Assembly: GCF_907165205.1 (NCBI RefSeq)
Contig: NC_058190.1
Span: 7,138,001-7,202,000, forward strand
Source: Coccinella septempunctata
Lineage: Eukaryota; Arthropoda; Insecta; Coleoptera; Coccinellidae
Reading direction: 5' to 3'
DNA: 64,000 bases
Shown here: positions 57,570-64,000 of the stretch, in pieces
How positions within the stretch are numbered: position 1 is the first letter of the stretch
How the letters are laid out: each line of letters starts with the position of its first letter
Notes under the pieces: generated by a model
What the model was told of the DNA's origin: nothing
The model's database searches: none
Seen by the model: only the letters and a program-made list of their open reading frames with translations
Made by a program: the position numbers and the translations under genes

Positions 57570-59680
57570 CAAAATATTTCATTTCTCAACATATTCTCCT
57601 CTTAATTGGATACATTTATTAAAACGAAACTGCAACGTCTCTAGACCTTTCAGAAAAAATATTTCTTCTCGTTCTGCAAACCAGTCCTCGACAGCTTTTA
57701 TAACCTCCTAGTTGAAAGAAAATTTACGACCATTTTTAGTTGAGGAAAGTGTATAGTCGGATGGAGCCAAATCTGGTGAGAAATGGGGGTTTTCTATTAT
57801 TTCAAACCCTATATCATGAATTTATTAATTTTTTTGCATGGGAACATGAGATTTCTGTCCAGTGGCGTATTCCTGCAAAAACAAAACACCTTTGAATAGC
57901 ATTCCGCGTCTTCTCTCATTAATTTTTTCCCGTAGAGTGGTCAGTCATGTCGAATAGTAATCTCTGTTTATTGTTCTACCCTTATCCGAATAATCAATCA
58001 TGATTACTCCATGGCAATCCCAGAAAACTGAAGCAAGAACTTTTCCAGCAGATTTTTTGACACTAAATTTCTTAGGCCTTGGAAAACCAGAGTGTCGCCA
58101 TTCCATCGATTGTTGCTTTGTTTCTGGATCGTAGAAATGTACCCAAGTCTCCTCTATATGAACAATTCGGTTTAAGAAGTCTACATCGTTTTCAAATCTA
58201 GCACAGATCGAACGCAATGCTTTACCCTTGCACGCTTTTGGTCAACATTCAAACATTTGGGAATCCATTTTGCAGCAATTTTTCTCATGTCCGAATTGAC
58301 GTGAACTATATGATGAACGCGTTCGTATGAAATATTCAGTGCTTCAGATATCCGTTTTAGCCATAGAAATCATATTATATATTATTACTCTAGAATGCTA
58401 ATCCAGTAGTAAGAAATGCGGCGAAAAATTGACAGTGGTCGTTAATACGAATGCGCATCATTAGTTTATTTTCTAGTAGAACGTTGCCGAGTTTCTGAAT
58501 ATTCTGTCGATCGAATCTTATGAAGAGGGGGCAATTCATGTAACGAAGGTATGTCGGACAACAACGCGTTTTCTTTCAGTCATTTGATTTTTCACTGTTG
58601 CACGATCTGCTCGGAGGTAAGGAGTTTTAAGTCACATTTTCTGAAATGTACTTGTGTACTTGTCTATCGTATTAAAAATAATAAATGCAAACAAAAAGAA
58701 AAAATTCTAAACTTGAATGAATCATCGAGTTCTACTGCTAGCGAATTCCATTGATGGTATATAGTATATAGTATTGCACTAGATCAGGATATTTCAAAAT
58801 TGTTCCACGGAGTTTATAATATGCGACCTGTTCATCTAATGGAATCTGCGATAGTATCGAATTGCATTGGTGGTATTAAGTTCAGATCTTCTGGAATTTT
58901 TGTTCCAAATATTTAGTAAGCACCAGTTGTTACCATGGAATTCGCTATAAAACTCTAATCTTCAGCCAATTCACGGTTTGGTCAAACAATCAATGAATAC
59001 TCAATAATACCTCTATCGACAAATTTAGATTTAGATTTGGACTTATAACACGTTACCTCCGAGTTCCCGATATATTTTCATTGAAACCTGCAACATCATT
59101 GTACTGATTTTCTAACAAAACATATAAACACAATTAGTCATCCATGCATGTGTTCAATACCGACAAGAAGTCTTGTATAAATCGAAAAATAAGTTCTTTT
59201 ACCGAATGAAATATGTTTATTTCTCATTCATACCAAATAAACAATTCGACTGACATAAGGTAGGAAAGTCTAGGCAACGTTCGAGTTGAAATAAACTAAT
59301 GTCGAGCATTCGCTTTAACGACAACTGTCAATTTTTCGCCGCATTTCTTACTACTGGATTAGCATTCTAGAGTAAGTATATATATTATGATTTCTATGGT
59401 TTTAGTCCAATTCGAAGGTCTGATAAAATCATGTCATGAATTGCATCGATATTTTCGGTGACTGACACAGAAACTGGTCTTCTCAATTGGTCATCATCTT
59501 CAATGGAAAATTCACCTCTTCTGAAGCTTGCAGTTCAATTTTTCACGGTTTTAAATACAGGTACTTGATGATAGCTACGTACTCCAATTTTTCGAATTTC
59601 TCAATTTCGGTGGACATCTTCTTCCTTTTAATTTATTGCGTAACTCTGGTTCACTTTTTTGACCTCAAATTTCACACTGA
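57570..59680 (-). pseudogene. mariner transposase, disrupted
   Basis: Read on the - strand: a helix-turn-helix region (RRPVSVSVTENIDAIHDMIL, SDLRIGLK), the insertion, then ISEALNISYERVHHIV allowing for frame changes, then the open stretch 58217-57945 with IEETWVHFYDPETKQQSMEW, RHSGFPRPKK and SAGKVLASVFWDCHGVIMID, then remnants of GVLFLQEYATGQKSHVPMQK and SPDLAPSDYTLSS near the C-terminus. In active mariners the first motif is DETW and the second HDNA or QDNA; here the first reads EETW and the second QEYA, so catalytic aspartates are lost. Stops and frameshifts add to this. The type fits the irritans/mellifera side of the family. Confidence 0.85.
58361..59399. mobile_element. 1,039-bp element with about 150-bp terminal inverted repeats and a 6-bp target duplication
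   Basis: The element begins CCATAGAAATCATATTATAT and ends with the inverted ATATTATGATTTCTATGG. The repeats continue inward through CTCTAGAATGCTAATCCAGT, AGTAAGAAATGCGGCGAAAA, ATTGACAG and, with more differences, to AACGTTGCC on both sides, about 150 bp. It is flanked by TTTTAG at 58355-58360 and 59400-59405. Taking out the element and one TTTTAG restores an uninterrupted mariner reading (G L K R I S E), which fixes the duplication at 6 bp. The central about 700 bp has only a motif-free 67-codon frame. No encoded protein suggests a superfamily. Confidence 0.8.
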
Positions 59681-59757
59681 CACTTCGAATGAGTTTTTGT
59701 TCGTTCCTATGGTGACACAATATTTTTTGTTATGCATGGAACTGGTCCAGGCTAACT

Positions 59758-62700
59758 AGACCTCAATAAATCCTCTTACATTTTATTCTAAATAAGATTT
59801 TGAACTTGAAAACAAACTCTTTATTTCATCATCTTCGTAAGTGTAACTAATAATTTATAGTCAAAATCTTGTGTCTGAAGCGGTGCAAAAATTCCCTTTC
59901 CTTTTAAATACAGGGTTCGTTCGGAAATAGAATGACCGATACGTATAAATTGGTCATTAGTATTACTTTAGCGTCGGTATACTCTGTTTCCAGCACATAA
60001 CTCAAGCAGGGTCGGTTGCCTAAACAGAAGTGGCTATAAGCGTCATATAAATACAAAGAACAATCGTATCGAAGTAGCCGAGCGAGCACCCACCTCGCAA
60101 TCCCTAAAGGAAGTGAGCTGATATCAGGTCGGAAGCTGGGTGCAGACGTGGGCCGTGATGAATGGCACCTAGAATAGGGCAAATAGGCAGATCTTTCCAC
60201 GATCGGTCCGTGGATTGAAAACAACTCTGGAATACTAAGAACTTTTAATCCCTTCAGTTGTCTCTCATTTTAGTTAATGGAAAGAGGAAAATGAGGAATA
60301 AGATTCGATTTACTCTGAGCTGAAAACTTGTTATTAAAAAAATACCTCGGTTTAACTGTCCGATTGACTGAGTTAGGATTTCATAGCCTTTCAGCGTTAA
60401 ATTGTCTTCATTTAACTATAGTTGAGATCCTCGCAACGTATTTCAATCTCCAGCCAGTTATAATCAGACTGCAGGCTGGAGCAGTTGGAGAATAATGTTC
60501 TTGGAGAAAAGTAGCTACTTTTGAGTAGCCATTTATGAGATACCTTAGGTCGTTGAACGTACTAAGATTTTAGAGGAGAAAGATAGGAAACGCCCTCATA
60601 TCTCGAGTGCTAAAAGCTCACTACATTTTGTTCTGCGTTTTGCCACATTTGACAAAGAGATGGCGTTGAAAACATACTGTCAAAACAGAAAACTGTTTAG
60701 TAACAGTTTTCTGTTTTATAATTGAAGGGGTCGAAATTCGAATTCCATTCCTTGTATTGGATTCGTATATCGACTTTATCAACAACAGCAGTAAAATACC
60801 CTGAGCGACAAAACAAAAGTACCTACTATTCTGTTTTGTGATCAGGATGTTAGTTTTCATCTGAATATTGTTTGAAATCAATCGATGTCAATGAAATACG
60901 CTATCAGATTCACTATATTTTATTTTGAATATAGAACACAAAAGAATTTGGGGATCTGTTATACTTCAAAGGTGTTATTTCCGTGCAATACATTGCTTTG
61001 GATAGATGAAATAACTTGAATTTGTACAATTTATATCAGAAATTGATATGAACCAATATTCAATACACCATCGCATATAGCATACCCATTTCAGTTCTTT
61101 TCATATTATTCACAGAATTTTCAGAACCAAAATTTAAAAGAACCTCATAGAGGTATACAATACCGTCAATATAGTTTCTTTATGATTTCTTTATGCTTCT
61201 TTATGATAGGTATGGTTTCTTCATGACACTATAAAAAAAATTGATTAATATTAATGAATAAACGGAAAACACAGCAGGTTTGATAAAACTTTGACTGCCC
61301 GCTCAACAATTTTAGTCACTCAATTCCGAAAATGAAAACCTTTTCATTTCTGAATATATTGAATGGACGTTTATAGTCCATTATGTCACCTAAATAGGCC
61401 CTTCATGCAAGGTATGCTTTCTGCATACACAATTTACGTGTATGAACAGTTCTCAATTGACTTAAAGTAAAGTGTTCACTACAATTGGTGAAGCGTTTGC
61501 TCAAGTCATGGTCTTTACGCCTTGAAAATTTCATCCGGAGGACTGAAAATAAAGAACAATGATCGAGTCACATGGTTTGAGTTTTAATACTTACAGTTCC
61601 ATTTTCCATAGCAATGTAAAAAATTTAAATGTTTTTACACTTCATTATTGATAAATTACCATAGGGTATCTGTTAAGCCCTCAATGGTTTGACGTAATTT
61701 GTATTCCTCCTCAATAGTCAATAGCAGGCGTCTAGACTCTAGACATGAGAAATGCATTATAATTCGTAAAATACTTAATTCATGAATATAAGACCAACGA
61801 CGAGGAAATATTAAATTCGTAAAATTCCGCCATATGCGTTCTTAAAATTTAATAATTCATTCTCTTCGTATGAGATATGTGATTGTCCACTTTCAGTCAT
61901 TCCGCATTTACGAGGTGAGATCAATTTTTCGTCCCTCATTTTACTAGTGATATGAACAATAATATAATTATTATGTGATGAAGACTATTCACACATCAAG
62001 ATCAAGTAAAAGTCATGGATTGTCCCGAAGGAACATCTAAACATCTTATGAGCTGATAGATCTGTCAATTTGTACAAATTTCATAATTCTGTGGAGGGAA
62101 TTGCAGCACCTCTGAAAACTGGAAATATACTGAGAGAAATAGAAACAAATATTGAGAACCTCTTCATAAACTTTTTAGGGTTTTCACTCCCAATCTCTGA
62201 AACAAAATCAATTAAAAATGAAATCAAATATTGAGAATACTGATTTGTTACAGGCAGATTTTTATTAATCACAAATTTTCTTCACAATAGGAACTTGAAA
62301 AACAAATATATTTCAAATCAAAGAACGCTTCTTTCAAGTAGTTTGGTAAGAAATTTTTAAATCATTACCACCATTTCTATTTTAAGTACTTATAATATCT
62401 ACAGTTTCGCTCATAAGTTTTTTTTTTCTGGCAGTCTGCTGCAATTCTTTCTGTTGGTGGAGGTTTATTTTCAGAAAAATAGCTTATATGTGTTCGACCT
62501 TCTGTGGAAATATACAAATGTTCATATTCGGACATCATCGACTACTAAAGTCGATCTGTGATAATAACATTAAAAAGTGATGGTGAAGAATTTTTTCTCC
62601 ATTTATACATTGTTGAGCAGGCTCTCCCTGCATTAGAGTGCAGAGAAAAATGAGAATTTTCCCTGGGTAATTTTCAAGAAAAAGTCCTATTAACATGGGC

Positions 62701-64000
62701 AGAAAACGCTTCGTTTTCAAGGTGTTGAAGTTCAAGATTTTGGATTTGTATCAAAACACCAGGTTTGGTTGGATCTGGCAATATTAATAATGAATTTTTA
62801 ACCGCACCTCACTAACTGGATTCTTTTAACTTCTACATTTTTTCAAAACACCAGTGCTCCACGAAAAAAGGCAGTAAAAAAGGGAGCACTATTCCAGAAA
62901 TAATATCACCCTGTAGGTTTGCAGTCGAAATTGCCATGTCACTTTATGTAAATTCCAAATTGTAATATTTGTTCTCAAATTATTTTGTTAATAACAGATG
63001 CTTTGAGAAAAAAATTCAAAAATTTAAAACTTTAACAACCTGTATATAGAAAATGAAGGCAATTTTTGTCTGTAGGTTTTTTTCTTGAAATCTCCACTTA
63101 GAAAAAATATTAGAGTATTAGAAATACTCTCTATAATCTACCTACCAGATTACAGAACCTCACATACTTTAATAAAGTAAAGATATTTAATACTCTTTTC
63201 TTGTTTTTTCTTCAAAAATTTTATTCTTGATGTTGAAGAAAACGGTACTTAATTTCATATACCGTCGGTGACTAATTTCGGATAAACAATAATACTAGAG
63301 CCTCTATTGAACTATAATACTGAAACATTTAAAATATCGGAGCAAAGTTTAGCGATTCTTCTTCTTCTGTCTCTTGTTTCAGGCTCACATCATGTTTTTT
63401 TCAACTCAATCATTAGATGTTGAGATCCAGGACTCCCTCTATCTAGTTGGCCGTTCCTAATCTATAAAAACCTATACCACTTAACCTTTAGAAAAATACA
63501 GAGAGTAAGGTACCAAAGCAGTACACATTTTTTTTCGCTCACATAAAAAACAAAAAGTGACAAATTTTCGATCTTTCAACAAATTTTCATTTTCATTGCG
63601 TCAATATAAAATCACAAACGAGAGTATCAAATGAAACACACAATACATATACTGTTCACAGTGACTGTTGGCCTCTTTGGTATAACCAAGTATCTCTCGT
63701 TTATTTACAAGTTACTTAGTTCACCTTCACCCACCTGAAGATGCTGTTTTCAAAGAATTCAAAACACCCAACGACAACGCAGATCGAATATGGTTGTCAA
63801 AGCTTCTTCTGGTTTTAATAAATAGAGCAGTCTAGTGACCATTCTGCAAGTTTAGAACTATCCGAAGGTGAAGCGCTGTCATAAATATGGAAATTTCCTT
63901 CCTGACTTATCGTCCATAGCCAGCATGTCAATATGTTGAAGAATCTCGAAACGGAAACGATGAAAACATCAATACGCATTGAGCAGCAATGTCCAATGTT
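59758..64000. other. no recognised gene; GC-richer patch about 59980-60240
   Basis: 59980-60240 is richer in G+C and CpG (GTAGCCGAGCGAGCACCCAC, GGTCGGAAGCTGGGTGCAGA) and includes CATATAAATAC, which could be a TATA box; a 106-codon - strand frame through it has no motif. The remainder is AT-rich with CACCCTGTAGG near 62909 as a probable repeat end. An acceptor-like TCTTGTTTCAG at about 63382 is followed by 25 open codons without a donor, so I do not call an exon. Confidence 0.35.
60682..60717. repeat. perfect 16-bp hairpin with a 4-nt loop
   Basis: AAAACAGAAAACTGTT and AACAGTTTTCTGTTTT are exact reverse complements separated by TAGT. No longer inverted repeat surrounds it. Confidence 0.85.

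Larger units (their letters stand above)
57538..59757 (-). mobile_element. mariner element split by a 1,039-bp insertion
   Basis: Leftward mariner transposase text runs from about 59680 to 59406, is interrupted at 58361-59399, and continues from 58360 to about 57570. The outer boundaries are approximate: GTCTACTATAGAACC at the left and GGTCCAGGCTAACTAGACC at the right are possible diverged terminal repeats. Removing the insert and one 6-bp duplication leaves about 1.18 kb, a little below the usual 1.3 kb of mariner elements. Confidence 0.8.

Noticed and set aside
59904..60224. 106-codon open frame on the - strand
   Set aside because: No motif; its openness is explained by the locally higher G+C content.
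63382..63460. Possible exon after TCTTGTTTCAG
   Set aside because: Open for 25 codons in the expected phase but no donor follows and a stop appears; unsupported.
1..64000. CRISPR arrays, tRNA, rRNA, bacterial operons
   Set aside because: No regularly spaced repeats, no cloverleaf with intact box A/B that I could fold, no rRNA-like sequence, and no dense coding typical of prokaryotes.

Overview
The window looks like nuclear DNA of an insect, possibly a beetle. It is strongly AT-rich, long introns carry small exons with GT-AG borders, and it is packed with decayed Tc1, mariner and pogo-type transposons, non-LTR retrotransposon fragments and short inverted-repeat elements of arthropod type. The assignment to insects is inference from the transposon repertoire. 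No bacterial, rRNA, tRNA or CRISPR features were seen. Most of the short ORFs are chance or transposon relics.

Host gene. The only host transcription unit I can argue for is on the + strand: a relatively GC-rich leader ending at a donor (12219/12220), a 38-nt exon (12393-12430), a 37-nt exon with a plausible start codon (28232-28268) and a 46-nt exon that keeps the frame (50454-50499). If correct, the introns are about 15.8 and 22.2 kb and most of the window is intronic repeat. The protein could not be identified.

Layout. 0-5.6 kb: mostly featureless DNA with one diverged repeat. 5.6-6.9 kb: a pogo-like element with a transposase C-terminus. 7.5-11.2 kb: several inverted-repeat elements. 11.5-12.4 kb: candidate promoter and first exons. 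13-14 kb: a TA-flanked transposon relic (family II). 15.9-17 kb: a 5'-truncated LINE with a 169-codon reverse-transcriptase tail, next to half of a family I element. 18.1-19.6 kb: a complete but dead Tc1 element. 24.6-25.7 kb: family II. 27.1-27.8 kb: family I. 28.9-30.6 kb: a second Tc1 element split by a 390-bp retroposed LINE end. 31.9-33.6 kb: family II with family III nested inside. 36.4-37.3 kb: a pogo-like element encoding a PHD-type finger. 38.1-39.4 kb: an element with TTTAGCCGGCTAAA-type ends. 39.5-40.2 kb: family V, interrupted by a 346-bp retroposon that carries a hammerhead ribozyme. 40.8-41.7 kb: family III with another nested insert. 41.9-50.1 kb: more family I and II copies. 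53-54.7 kb: an element with AATCTGACA ends and a TTAA-type element inside it. 57.5-59.8 kb: a mariner split by a 1,039-bp long-TIR element with a 6-bp duplication. The last 4 kb look like ordinary noncoding DNA.

The most striking observation is the hammerhead at 39836-39902 on the - strand. All three helices, both core strands and a GTC cleavage site can be read directly. It sits in a small retroposon bounded by a 15-bp target duplication, which resembles metazoan retrozymes or Penelope-associated sequences. Three looser relatives of the same architecture occur elsewhere in the window.
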